Source: JAIPDZ01 sp034522175
Lineage (GTDB): Bacteria > Desulfobacterota > DSM-4660 > Desulfatiglandales > Desulfatiglandaceae
Length of the DNA stretch: 64,000 nt
Direction of reading: 5' to 3'
Assembly (NCBI GenBank): GCA_034522175.1
Contig: JAXHLQ010000001.1
Location: forward strand, 1,736,001 to 1,800,000
This document shows, piece by piece, positions 46,142-54,881 of this stretch. A program made the translations under genes and the position numbers. The notes under the pieces are model-generated. The model saw only the letters and a list, made by a program, of their open reading frames with translations. It was not told the DNA's origin and ran no database searches. How positions within the stretch are numbered: position 1 is the first letter of the stretch; each line of letters begins with the position of its first letter.

Positions 46142-48050
46142 TTCGACCCAGAACGCCCCCCTCATAAATGGCCGCTTTGGCACTTCTCGGCTCCAAGCAG
46201 TCCCCAATCCGGTGGATCTCAACGCCCATGTCCTTGATCTGTTCATACAGGCGATTATCGGGCCGGCTGCCGATGGCGCTCACAATCTTTTCCGCTTCAA
46301 TAAACGCTTCCTGACCCTCTTTATTTTCAATAAACACCCCTTTGGGGTCCACCCGTTTGAGCCTGCACTCCGTCTTGATTTGGACGTTTCGCTCCTTGAG
46401 TTTTTTGAGGAGGATTTTTTTGGTCATACTTTCGAGGCCATTGCCGATTTTCGGGAGCATTTCCACGATGGTGACCTGGCTTTCATTACTTGAAAGATGG
46501 TAGGCGACCTCACAACCCGTGGGACCACCGCCGATGACCACACTCTTTTGTTGAGCACCCTGCTCAGCCCCCATCACATCATTCACTGAGACCACCCCTG
46601 CCTCGTCTACGCCATCGACCTTCGGATAGGCCGGAACCGAGCCCGTGGCCAGTATCACCACATCGGGGGCCTCGGCTTCAATGGTATCCCTGGTGACTTC
46701 GGTATTCAGATGAATTGTCACTCCGAATCGTTCAATCTGCCGTTTCTGAAAACGAATCAGATGATGAAGTTCCTTTTTATACGGGGTAACGCTCCCGAGG
46801 ATAAGTTGTCCGCCCACAACGGATTGCTTCTCAAACAAATGAACATCATGACCCCTGCGGGCGGCCACCCAGGCCACATTCAAACCGCCCGGTCCCGCAC
46901 CGATGACCATGATTTTTTTTATTTTCTCAGGCGGACGAAAAACCATCTCTTTTTCACGTCCCAAAACCGGGTTCACCAGGCATTCCACCCGTCCCCGCCT
47001 GAAGATCGATTCCATACAGGTATTGCAGGCAATGCACGTCCGAATATCCTCCAAACGACCCGCTTCGGCCTTTTTGGGCAATTCGGGATCCGCCAAAAGA
47101 CCCCGACCGATACAGATCAGATCGGCCTTGCCGTCGGCAACGATTTGATCCGCAAGCACGGGGTCATTAATTCGACCCACCGCCATAATGGGGACCTGGA
47201 GCGCTTTTCGAATCTTTTCGGCATACTCGGTGAGACACGCCTTTTCCATAAACATGGGCTGACAGATCCACTCGGGTGTGGCATCATTCCCCGCGGAGAC
47301 CTGAACCATGTCGATTCCGGCATGCACCAATATTCTGAGGATCTGGATGCTTTCCTCAATATCCAGGCCGTCCTTTACGAATTCCATGGCACTGATCTTG
47401 AAGGAAATGGGGAAATCCTTCCCCACGCGGTTCCGGACCTCCGTCACGACTTCCCGGGCAAAGCGGGTTCTTCCGGCGATATCCCCGCCGTATTCGTCCT
47501 CGCGAATGTTTGAAAACCGGGAGAGAAACTGGTTGATGAGATATCCGTGGGCACCGTGGATTTCAATGAGTTCGAATCCGGCCGAAACGGCCCGGTCGGC
47601 CGCATCACCGAATTTTTTCACCAGTGTCTCAATTTCGTTGATATCAAGAGGCTTCACGTCACCACGGATGCTGGGGCATGGAAGGGGCGAAGGGGCTACC
47701 GGACGCTGCTTGATGACCTTGGATGAGGTCTGTCTCCCGCCATGATGGATTTGGACCGCTGGAACCGTGCCTTCGGATTTCATGGCCCTGGCGATCTTTG
47801 TGAGACCCTCCACAAACCGATCATCGTAGATTCTGGCCTGGTGGGGCGAGACAATCCCCTCCTCTGACACCGCACACGCCTCCATAATGACCATAGCGGG
47901 TCCGCCGGCGGCCCTCAGCCGGTAATGCTCCACCGTTTTCTCGGTGATCGATCCGTCATCTTCGATCAGAAAAGAGGCTATACCCGGCATGACGATCCGG
48001 TTTCGGAGCTGGCAGCTTTTGATCTCGAAAGGTGAAAAAAGGTGTTTCAA
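46134..48050 (-). CDS. NADH:flavin oxidoreductase / 2,4-dienoyl-CoA reductase (FadH-like)
   Basis: The 638-residue protein has an Old-Yellow-Enzyme TIM barrel (LFSPFEIKSCQLRNRIVMPG, HGAHGYLINQFLS), a [4Fe-4S] cysteine set near residue 340 (CIACNTCMES... VECLVNP), and an NAD/FAD domain (VIGAGPGGLNVAWVAARRG near 383, GGGPTGCEVAYHL). This is the layout of FadH, which reduces 2,4-dienoyl-CoA, and of anaerobic enoate reductases. The start is TTG with GGGGAGG seven bases upstream. It is monocistronic. Confidence 0.9.
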   Translation of the reverse strand: MKHLFSPFEIKSCQLRNRIVMPGIASFLIEDDGSITEKTVEHYRLRAAGGPAMVIMEACAVSEEGIVSPHQARIYDDRFVEGLTKIARAMKSEGTVPAVQIHHGGRQTSSKVIKQRPVAPSPLPCPSIRGDVKPLDINEIETLVKKFGDAADRAVSAGFELIEIHGAHGYLINQFLSRFSNIREDEYGGDIAGRTRFAREVVTEVRNRVGKDFPISFKISAMEFVKDGLDIEESIQILRILVHAGIDMVQVSAGNDATPEWICQPMFMEKACLTEYAEKIRKALQVPIMAVGRINDPVLADQIVADGKADLICIGRGLLADPELPKKAEAGRLEDIRTCIACNTCMESIFRRGRVECLVNPVLGREKEMVFRPPEKIKKIMVIGAGPGGLNVAWVAARRGHDVHLFEKQSVVGGQLILGSVTPYKKELHHLIRFQKRQIERFGVTIHLNTEVTRDTIEAEAPDVVILATGSVPAYPKVDGVDEAGVVSVNDVMGAEQGAQQKSVVIGGGPTGCEVAYHLSSNESQVTIVEMLPKIGNGLESMTKKILLKKLKERNVQIKTECRLKRVDPKGVFIENKEGQEAFIEAEKIVSAIGSRPDNRLYEQIKDMGVEIHRIGDCLEPRSAKAAIYEGGVLGRTI

Positions 48051-48151
48051 GGTTCACCCTCCCCTTACATGGTCCCCCTGATGTCGGTTTTACATCACGT
48101 TATGCCGGGCGGTTGGGTGCCGGTAACAGCCTGACCCGATCACCCGACCCC

Positions 48152-48177
48152 AAAAAGACGCCCCATTTGTGGGGCGT
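48152..48177 (-). terminator. Rho-independent terminator (leftward)
   Basis: On the minus strand ACGCCCCA / TGGGGCGT (48177-48158) form an 8-bp stem with a four-base loop, followed at once by CTTTTT (48157-48152). It ends transcription from the symporter gene, whose stop is about 180 bases upstream. Confidence 0.75.
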
Positions 48178-48282
48178 GACTATAGGAAGATCCCCTCGGG
48201 TTGTCAAATGGAAATCGATATGGCTCATCGCGTATACACGTGAAATCCCGTTTTGGGAATGTTTTGGTTCGGGCTGATAGGG

Positions 48283-48328
48283 GCGACTTCAGTCGCACAG
48301 AATCGGATAGATGTGCGACTGAAGTCGC
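48283..48328. repeat. REP/MITE-like inverted repeat
   Basis: GCGACTTCAGTCGCAC (48283-48298) and GTGCGACTGAAGTCGC (48313-48328) are perfect 16-bp inverted copies around a 14-base spacer. Each arm also contains its own smaller palindrome (GCGACT/AGTCGC). The same word is, from memory, a common dispersed intergenic repeat in bacteria. It lies between the symporter stop and its terminator. Confidence 0.7.
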
Positions 48329-48355
48329 ACCTACAATCGGCTCATGTGCCATATC

Positions 48356-49960
48356 TCACGATAGAAGGAGGGTTTGCAGAATATAACTGAACAGAAGCAT
48401 GGCCAGGAAACCGGTCAGGAGAATGAAACCGTATTTTCTTTGAGAGATGATTCCCGCCGCAATGTCATCAATGCCCAGCGTCAAGCCCTCAAGAACCCCT
48501 TTGAAGGGCCATATCCTGCTCAAGGCGTACCCGATTGCGAAGGACACGACGAACCCGAACACATTCCACCACAGCCATGACACCGCACTGCCGTAGAACT
48601 GCCACAGGAAAATATTGAACCCCACCCCGGCTGTCAACCCGACGACGGCCCCGGTTTGGGATCCGCGGCGCGTCAGCATGCCCAGCCAGAATATGGCCAG
48701 GATCGGGCCGTAAAAGGCCGACCCGATTTTGTTGACCAGTTCCAATACGGTTTCCGACCCGCCGATCATTTCGAGGGCGAACACCGTGGCGATACCCCCC
48801 CAGAAAACCGTCAGCCACCGGGACAGGCGGACCTTTCCGGCATCGGATATGCGCCTCAGCCTCGGAAATATTCCCATCAGGAAATCCCGGTAAGTGGCGG
48901 CACTCAGGGAATTGAGGGCACTGTCGATGCTCGACATGGAGGCGGCAAAAAATCCGGCAATGAGAATCCCCAGTATCCCTTTGGGGAAATAGTCGATGAG
49001 AAAATAGGGGAGCAGGAAATCCGCCGGCTGGTGTGTCAGCTTGGCCGCGAACCCGGGGTGAGTCAGCAAAAACGGAATCAGCAGGACCCCTACCGCACAA
49101 TAGGTCAGCACCAGGAGAAATCTCAGAATCCCGTTGATCATCAGGGCCTTCTGGGCGCCCTCAGGGGTGGCGGTGGTTAAAAGCCGCTGGGCCTGGCTCT
49201 GATCGCAGCCGTAATAGGAGAGATACAGGAAGAAACCGCCCACGAGCATGGGCCAGAAAGAAAAAGTCTGGCCGTCCCCCAGACCGGTGGCCGAGAAATC
49301 GAACACGCGAAGCCGTTGCGATGCGCTCCCTAACAAAGCCAGATCATCACCCTTCAGCATGCCCGCCAGAATAAAAATCGTTAGAAATGACCCGCCCCAC
49401 AGGATAAAAAGCTGGATAATGTCCGAATAGATATCGGCCACAATGCCGCCGAATGTCGTATACACAATGGACACAACGCCGATCAATACGATGGTCTGCC
49501 AGAGCGGCCAGTCAAGACATACCGCCGTGACGATGGCCGTAGCCAAAAGTGCCACCCCGCAACCCAATCCCCGACTCACGAGAAAAACGGCACTGATGCA
49601 CAACCGGGTGGGCCTGCCGAAGCGTTTTTCCAGGTATTCATAGATGGTAATGGCCCGGGTCCGGTGATAGAGGGGCACCATGATCAGCATGATGAACATC
49701 ATAGCCAAAGGAATGGCGAACTCATACTGTAACCAGACGAGACCGCCGTTCACCCTGAGGGCAATAAATGCGGGGGCCCCCACCAGGCTGATGGCCCCCA
49801 CCTGGGTGGCCATGATGGACAGGGCAATCTGCCACGGCGGCATTGTGCGGCCCCCCAGGTAATAATCTTCCTGAGATTTCTGACGCCGGCCGATCCACCC
49901 GCTCAAACTGATAATAAAGACAATGTAGGCAGAGAGTACGATCCAATCGAGTGGCGTCAT
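48356..49960 (-). CDS. sodium:solute symporter (SSS/SLC5 family)
   Basis: The 534-residue membrane protein starts TPLDWIVLSAYIVFIISLSGW, carries GRRQKSQEDYYLGGRTMPPW after helix 1 and has about thirteen hydrophobic helices. GCDQSQAQRLLT in the middle and FFAASMSSIDSALNSLS (the sodium-site region) fit the SSS family. It imports a solute, perhaps an organic acid or sugar, with sodium. ATG at 49960 is preferred over an upstream TTG. Terminator at 48152-48177. Confidence 0.9.
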   Translation of the reverse strand: MTPLDWIVLSAYIVFIISLSGWIGRRQKSQEDYYLGGRTMPPWQIALSIMATQVGAISLVGAPAFIALRVNGGLVWLQYEFAIPLAMMFIMLIMVPLYHRTRAITIYEYLEKRFGRPTRLCISAVFLVSRGLGCGVALLATAIVTAVCLDWPLWQTIVLIGVVSIVYTTFGGIVADIYSDIIQLFILWGGSFLTIFILAGMLKGDDLALLGSASQRLRVFDFSATGLGDGQTFSFWPMLVGGFFLYLSYYGCDQSQAQRLLTTATPEGAQKALMINGILRFLLVLTYCAVGVLLIPFLLTHPGFAAKLTHQPADFLLPYFLIDYFPKGILGILIAGFFAASMSSIDSALNSLSAATYRDFLMGIFPRLRRISDAGKVRLSRWLTVFWGGIATVFALEMIGGSETVLELVNKIGSAFYGPILAIFWLGMLTRRGSQTGAVVGLTAGVGFNIFLWQFYGSAVSWLWWNVFGFVVSFAIGYALSRIWPFKGVLEGLTLGIDDIAAGIISQRKYGFILLTGFLAMLLFSYILQTLLLS

Positions 49961-50059
49961 GGGTGAACCTGCTCCCAAGGGTATTCTTATGAAATGAGAC
50001 CTAATGATTCCTGCTTTTTCATATTGCAGATAGGATAATTCATATGATACACCTTAACC

Positions 50060-50245
50060 ATGAAACTGGAAAAATCCCAACGTGAGCAATTGAGCAAATA
50101 CTTCTTGGATATATCCAAGATTGTGGCCGGCGTTTATGTCTTCACAACCCTGCCCGATAAGCCGCTCCTGTTTAGTTTAGGGTTGACAATCTCTATACTA
50201 TTCTTGATTTGCGGTCTCCTGCTGACAAAAGGAGAAGTATCATGA
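50060..50245 (+). CDS. small membrane protein, DUF6722-like
   Basis: A 61-residue protein: a charged N-terminus (KLEKSQREQLSKYFLDISK) and two hydrophobic segments, with VAGVYVFTTLPDKP between. The pattern resembles DUF6722-type tiny membrane proteins. It is followed in a four-base overlap by a 30-codon gene. Function unknown. Confidence 0.6.
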   Translation: MKLEKSQREQLSKYFLDISKIVAGVYVFTTLPDKPLLFSLGLTISILFLICGLLLTKGEVS

Positions 50246-50334
50246 TCGTTACATTAATCTTTTTAGGCGTAGCCGTCGTTGCACTCATTTGGGTGTATCG
50301 CATCACCCGAAAACCAAAACGGAACCACCCATAG
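50242..50334 (+). CDS. 30-residue single-pass membrane peptide
   Basis: ATG 50242 overlaps the previous stop (ATGA) and has AAAGGAG at seven bases. The product MIVTLIFLGVAVVALIWVYR plus ITRKPKRNHP is one membrane helix with a basic tail. The strong ribosome site and overlap argue that it is translated, probably as a partner of the 61-residue protein. Confidence 0.55.
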   Translation: MIVTLIFLGVAVVALIWVYRITRKPKRNHP

Positions 50335-50459
50335 TTCGGCTTGTACCCCAACGGGACGCCATTCTTCTCAAAACAGACAATGGTCTAGGCAGTCGCGGAT
50401 CCCTTCTTCAACGAGGAAAGCCTCTCCCGAAAGGCTTGTGCGCCTTCCCCACCTATCTC

Positions 50460-50506
50460 CCCCTCACCGTGTCTCCCTCTCTCCATCTTCCCCTCACCGT
50501 GTCTCC
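50460..50506. repeat. 17-bp direct repeat
   Basis: CCCCTCACCGTGTCTCC occurs at 50460-50476 and 50490-50506, in a C/T-rich gap of about 260 bases. Only two copies and a 13-base spacer: not a CRISPR. Confidence 0.5.
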
Positions 50507-50594
50507 GCGTCCCCCTTCCCCCGCCCTGGCCAGGAGTGTGCCTATCCCTCCACAATATCATCTCAAAGCGAAGGCTTTTTGACGTCTTACACAG

Positions 50595-50972
50595 TCACGG
50601 CCGGAATTTTTTGATTTGTAAGCCTTTGAGTATCTTATAGTGCCTGTCATTTGCGGTTAGAATGGAAAAGCCGTGCGAAACAGCTGTGGCACCGATCAAT
50701 GCATCCGCAAGCCGAATGGAATGACTTAAGAAATGCTGCTCTACGAAGAACATGGCTTTGATGGATATCTCTTCGGAAATATAGAGGATTTTTGAATCCC
50801 AGGCGTGAAGAGCCCTGCGAAGGCTGTTCAACTCGCTTTTATCTCTCATGCCTTGAACCAATTCCATATAGGTGACGACAGAGATAAAAAAATGGGTTAC
50901 GTCGGCTATGGTATCATATGCCTTTTCGTTTCCTTTCATGTACCAAACGAGAACATCCGTGTCGATCACCAT
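50595..50972 (-). CDS. vapC: PIN-domain toxin, VapC type
   Basis: This 125-residue PIN nuclease has MVIDTDVLVWYMKG (first acidic residue pair), ELVQGMRDK, ADALIGATAVSHG and TANDRHYKIL, giving the conserved acidic metal-binding set. It would cleave RNA when freed from its antitoxin. The ATG abuts the antitoxin stop codon directly. Confidence 0.88.
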   Translation of the reverse strand: MVIDTDVLVWYMKGNEKAYDTIADVTHFFISVVTYMELVQGMRDKSELNSLRRALHAWDSKILYISEEISIKAMFFVEQHFLSHSIRLADALIGATAVSHGFSILTANDRHYKILKGLQIKKFRP

Positions 50973-51206
50973 TCAGGACCTCCCTTTTCTTAATCCGCGG
51001 ACATACGCATCGACCTCCCGGACCCTGTCGTGATCTTTCCAGATTCCAAACAATTCATGGGTTGTGTGTTGTCGGTTTTCCCCCTCGTAGGGAATGAGCT
51101 TTGCGCAGGGCTTACCGCGAAATGTGATGACGATCTCCTCGCCCCGGTTAACCGTATCAAGAAGCTCCTTTGAATTAAACCTGAGGTCCTTTGCTGTTGC
51201 TCTCAT
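50973..51206 (-). CDS. Phd/YefM-type antitoxin
   Basis: The 77-residue protein begins MRATAKDLRFNSKELLDTVNRGEEIVITFRG, the Phd/YefM DNA-binding fold, followed by KPCAKLIPY and a charged C-terminal tail that would wrap the toxin. It lies directly before the toxin gene. A palindrome 20 bases upstream is the likely operator for autoregulation. Confidence 0.85.
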   Translation of the reverse strand: MRATAKDLRFNSKELLDTVNRGEEIVITFRGKPCAKLIPYEGENRQHTTHELFGIWKDHDRVREVDAYVRGLRKGRS

Positions 51207-51225
51207 GACTTCTCTCCGTTTAAAA

Positions 51226-51249
51226 AGTTTATACTTCAGAGTATAAACT
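51226..51249. promoter_or_regulatory. palindromic operator of the toxin-antitoxin operon
   Basis: AGTTTATACT (51226-51235) and AGTATAAACT (51240-51249) are a perfect 10-bp inverted repeat with a 4-base centre. Each arm holds a TATACT-like -10 word, so repressor binding would block the promoter. It is 20 bp before the antitoxin ATG. Confidence 0.65.
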
Positions 51250-51425
51250 ATGGAAGGGCCCATGTCAAGACGCTTTTGGATACAGGCATCGGAGGAAGGC
51301 GTAACAGATGCACCGCCCATTCCCGCGTCACGGCGTGGTCTTTCAATGGTAACGGTCGCTGAGGATGGATTTCTTCCGGCGGCTTTGTGTGGGAAAAGAT
51401 TTACTCTGGAGTGACGACCCACACC

Positions 51426-52132
51426 CTAAACGCCGAGGTAGGCCTCTCTGATTTCCGGGGAGCCTTTGATCTCGTCAGGCGTCCCTTCCGCCTTGATCCG
51501 GCCTTCGTGCATGATATAGACATAATCCGCGGCATTGAGGGAGGCGTCGGCGTTCTGCTCGATGAGGAGCACGGTGAGGCCGATGTCGTCTTTCATCTTC
51601 TGGATGGTGCCAAAGACTTCCTGCACCAGCAGGGGGCCAGGCCCTGGCTGGGTTCGTCCAGCATGATCAGATCCGGCTTGGTCATCATGGACCGGGCGAT
51701 GGTGGCCATCTGCTGTTCGCCCCGCTCAGGGATCCCGGCGAGTTGGTCTTCCCGTTCCTTGAGTCTGGGGAACAGGGCATGCACAGTGGCCAGGGATTCA
51801 TCCCGGTGGGCGGATGCCTTTTTCACGTAGGCCCCCATGAGGAGATTTTCATGGACCGTCATGTTGGGGAAAAGGTGTTTTCCTTCCGGCACCAGGGCCA
51901 CGCCCATGTCCACCTTTTTATGGGTGGGGACGGTGGTGACATCCATGTCCCTGTAGAGGATTTGGCCGCTCCACGGCTGGATGGATCCGAACACCGTCAT
52001 GAGGAGGGTGCTTTTGCCCACTCCATTGGGACCCAGAAGTGAGGTGATGGATCCCTTTTTGACCTCAAGACTCGGCTTCCACAAGACCTGCATGGGACCA
52101 TAGCCTGATTCAAGTTCTGTGACCTGTAACAT
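51426..52132 (-). CDS. livF: LIV-type ABC transporter ATP-binding protein LivF, second set (frameshifted)
   Basis: The corrected protein is 235 residues, typical of LivF. It has Walker A GPNGVGKST, ALVPEGKHLFPNMTV, Walker B DLIMLDEPSQGLAPLLVQEVF and LLIEQNADASLNAADY. A missing C near 51640 (gccccctgctgg) shifts the frame. In addition, the signature reads LAGIPERGEQQ; one extra A and one missing G at 51721-51740 would turn it into the canonical LAGSLSGGEQQ. It is the last gene of the second LIV operon. Confidence 0.87.
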
Positions 52133-52134
52133 GC

Positions 52135-52875
52135 TTACTCCTCCGGCGGATGGCCCAGATACACTTCAATCACTTTGGGATCTTCCAGGGCCTCCTTGGT
52201 GGGGGCATCCACAATTTTGGCTCCCTGATGCAACACGATAACCTTTTCGGCCAATCCCACCACCGCCCGCATGATATGCTCCACCATGGCCACGATGGCG
52301 ATATTCTCCTCGTCAGCCACCCGTTTGATAAAGGCGACCATTTGATCGATATCATTGGGATGCATCCCTGCCATGGCCTCATCCATGAGGAGCAGCTTCG
52401 GTTTCATGGCCAGGGCCCGTGCAATTTCCATGAGCTTTTTTTCCACCGGGGTTAGGCCCCCTGCCGGTTTATCTCTGTGGGCCCTCAGATTTACACGTTC
52501 GATAATCTGATCGGCTACATCCAGAGATCTGTCCACATTCAGTGCGTGGCCCTGGGTGCCGAACATGGCCCCCACTGCAATATTCTCTCTGACCGTGGCA
52601 GAGCCGAAGGGCCTGGGTATCTGAAACGTCCGCCCGATTCCTAAGGGCGCCCGCTTAAAGGGGGCGAGCCTTGTGATATCCATGCCGTCAAAACGCACCG
52701 TCCCCTCTTCGGGAAAGAAGACCCCGCTGATGACATTGAACAGGGTGGTCTTGCCGCTCCCATTGGGGCCGACGATCCCCACAAATTCCCCTTCATCGAT
52801 TTCCAAACTCACCTGATTGACGGCCACCAGGCCGCCAAAGCGTTTGGTTACATTGTCAAGCTTCAGTAAGGCCAT
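52135..52875 (-). CDS. livG: LIV-type ABC transporter ATP-binding protein LivG, second set
   Basis: The 246-residue ATPase has Walker A GPNGSGKTT, IGRTFQIPRPFGSATV (LivG-type Q-loop region), the signature-like GGLTPVEKKLMEIA, Walker B KLLLMDEAMAGMHP and AMVEHIMRAVVGLAEK. Glu in the DEAM motif is intact. Its stop is two bases from the livF start. It acts with LivF. Confidence 0.92.
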   Translation of the reverse strand: MALLKLDNVTKRFGGLVAVNQVSLEIDEGEFVGIVGPNGSGKTTLFNVISGVFFPEEGTVRFDGMDITRLAPFKRAPLGIGRTFQIPRPFGSATVRENIAVGAMFGTQGHALNVDRSLDVADQIIERVNLRAHRDKPAGGLTPVEKKLMEIARALAMKPKLLLMDEAMAGMHPNDIDQMVAFIKRVADEENIAIVAMVEHIMRAVVGLAEKVIVLHQGAKIVDAPTKEALEDPKVIEVYLGHPPEE

Positions 52876-52883
52876 GTTGTTAC

Positions 52884-53882
52884 CTACATAATGAAACGTC
52901 CTAGTCCGGACCCCCTGGTTCTGGTTTTCAGCATGCCCACGATCCCTTCAGGGAACACCACAATGATCACCAGGATGATCGGGGCGAAAATGAGCAGTTG
53001 AAATCCCGGGAGGAATATGGAGAGATAATACTGGGCAATACCGTAGACCAGCCCGCCAACCAGGGGCCCCAGCAGGGTTCCCGCGCCCCCCAGCATGACG
53101 ATAATGATGGCCTCGATGGTATAATGGATCTCAAACACCTCAGGGGGGAACACATAGGGTGTTTTCAAGGCCCAAGCCGTGGCCCCGAGCAGGCCGGCAA
53201 AACACGCGCTGGTGATAAAGGCGATGATCTTGAACTTGGTGACATTGATGCCCATCACCTTGGCGGCGTCTTCGTCTTCCCTCAAGGCGGTCAGGGCATA
53301 TCCGATTTTACTCCGCATGTAAACCAGGGTCACAAACGCGGCCAGCGCAGCAATCACCAGCACCATGACATCGGCCCAATAGGTAGACAGGGCCGCGGCC
53401 GTATCCCGGCCCAGGATCTTGTTCAGGTCGGCCGTGAATATCATGCCCTCGGATCCATTCCATATTCTGGCGCCTTCGATCAGGAATCGGAAGCCCTCGT
53501 TCACCCCGATGGTGGCAATGGCGAAATAGGCTCCCCGGAGTCTCAGGGCCACAGCGCCCACGGCCATGGAAAGGAGGGTCGACATCACCATGGCCAGGGC
53601 AAAACCGATCACGATAATCCATACCCCGAGGAACTCATATTGAACCAGCCGGGTGATGGACAGGGCCATGCCGTAGGTCCCCACCCCCATAAATGCCACA
53701 TACCCAAAATCCACGTACCCGGTCATGCCGAGGAAAACATTAAAGGCCTGTCCCAGGGCGCAGTAAAAGAGGAGCATGGACATGAGCTGCCACATCCCTT
53801 CCATATTTTCGCCCATCAGAAACAGGACACCATAGGCGGCGAACACGGGAACAAGGGGCAAATATTTCGGTATCTGTTTCAT
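52884..53882 (-). CDS. livM: LIV-type ABC transporter permease LivM, second set
   Basis: The 332-residue membrane protein has ALGQAFNVFLGMTGYVDFGY near the N-terminus, RLRGAYFAIATIGVNEGFRF, the EAA-like loop GYALTALREDEDAAKVMGI, and VVFPEGIVGMLK at the end. It forms the permease with LivH, whose stop overlaps its start by four bases. Confidence 0.91.
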   Translation of the reverse strand: MKQIPKYLPLVPVFAAYGVLFLMGENMEGMWQLMSMLLFYCALGQAFNVFLGMTGYVDFGYVAFMGVGTYGMALSITRLVQYEFLGVWIIVIGFALAMVMSTLLSMAVGAVALRLRGAYFAIATIGVNEGFRFLIEGARIWNGSEGMIFTADLNKILGRDTAAALSTYWADVMVLVIAALAAFVTLVYMRSKIGYALTALREDEDAAKVMGINVTKFKIIAFITSACFAGLLGATAWALKTPYVFPPEVFEIHYTIEAIIIVMLGGAGTLLGPLVGGLVYGIAQYYLSIFLPGFQLLIFAPIILVIIVVFPEGIVGMLKTRTRGSGLGRFIM

Positions 53883-54766
53883 TTTGCACTCAGGATTCCG
53901 GTGGGTCTGATTAAAAGGATGACCAGCAGTATGACAAAGGATAGAAAGCGGGTGAGGGCAAAGGGTTCCACGCCCGGTATATAGGCGAACAGCGTGTATG
54001 AGCCGTTTTCAATGAGCCCGAAGACCAGCCCGCCGAAAAAGGCCCCGTACGGAGATGCAAGGCCGCCCAGCACAGCGATCACAAAGGCCTTTAGGGTGTA
54101 TCCGCCGCCCATGTAGGGATTGATCCCCACAGGAATGAACATGGTGAGCAGAACACCGCTGGCCACGGTCAACCCGATCCCCAAGGCAAAACTCAACGCA
54201 TATGCACCGCCCACATTGATCCCGCACACCTGGGCCCCTTCACTGTCCTCCACCACGCTTCGGATCGCTGATCCGGCCCGGGTCTTCTTGAACCACAAAA
54301 AGAGGAGCACCGCGATGAGGATGCTCCCGATACCGGCATAGAGCTTGGACAGGGGCAAAACAGTGATCCCCAGGTCTATTTTGCCCACAACCCAGTTGTA
54401 GCCGCGAAACTCTGAACCGAAAATCAGCTTTATGAGCTCTTCGAGTAAAACCCCAATGGAGAATGTGGCCAAAAGCGTGGCCAATTCAGGCGCCTTGATC
54501 AGTTTTCGGATGGTGGTATAATAAAAGATGAGGCCCAGGCCCATGCCCACCCCAAAGGCCACAGGAACGGCGAACAGGGGGCTGATTCCGAGAGAACTGA
54601 ACAGGAACAGGGTCACAAAGGCCCCCACCATGATGAATGCCCCGTGCCCCACATTCACCACTTTCAGGACCCCGAAGATGAGGCTGAGGCCCATGGTGGC
54701 CATCCCGTACACCGCGCCCAGCACGACGCCCTGGATCAGATTTCCGCCTAATTGTTCAAAAAACAT
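53879..54766 (-). CDS. livH: LIV-type ABC transporter permease LivH, second set
   Basis: The 295-residue protein starts MFFEQLGGNLIQGVVLGAVY, with LSLIFGVLKVVNVGHGAF, the LivH signature. It shows about eight membrane helices. The start at 54766 is chosen because it gives the family N-terminus; the frame continues upstream through Pro/Arg-rich sequence that does not look like protein. Confidence 0.9.
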   Translation of the reverse strand: MFFEQLGGNLIQGVVLGAVYGMATMGLSLIFGVLKVVNVGHGAFIMVGAFVTLFLFSSLGISPLFAVPVAFGVGMGLGLIFYYTTIRKLIKAPELATLLATFSIGVLLEELIKLIFGSEFRGYNWVVGKIDLGITVLPLSKLYAGIGSILIAVLLFLWFKKTRAGSAIRSVVEDSEGAQVCGINVGGAYALSFALGIGLTVASGVLLTMFIPVGINPYMGGGYTLKAFVIAVLGGLASPYGAFFGGLVFGLIENGSYTLFAYIPGVEPFALTRFLSFVILLVILLIRPTGILSAK

Positions 54767-54881
54767 GGCCCGGTTTCCTCGTGGTCTTAAAGGGACAACA
54801 ACACTGCCTGCACAGGCAGGGGGCGGGGCACGAAAACCCCGGGCCCGAGGCAGGGGCCTGGGCCGGGGCATCACTGAAGGG

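Noticed and set aside
50456..50513. CRISPR-like direct repeats
   Set aside because: Only two copies with a 13-base spacer and no cas genes.
50279..50614. Two overlapping plus-strand frames of about 100 codons
   Set aside because: Pro/Ser-rich translation of a C/T-rich repeat region; the first overlaps a better supported 30-codon gene.
52998..53984. 328-codon open frame on the plus strand
   Set aside because: Antisense to livM/livH of the second LIV operon, which have clear family motifs.
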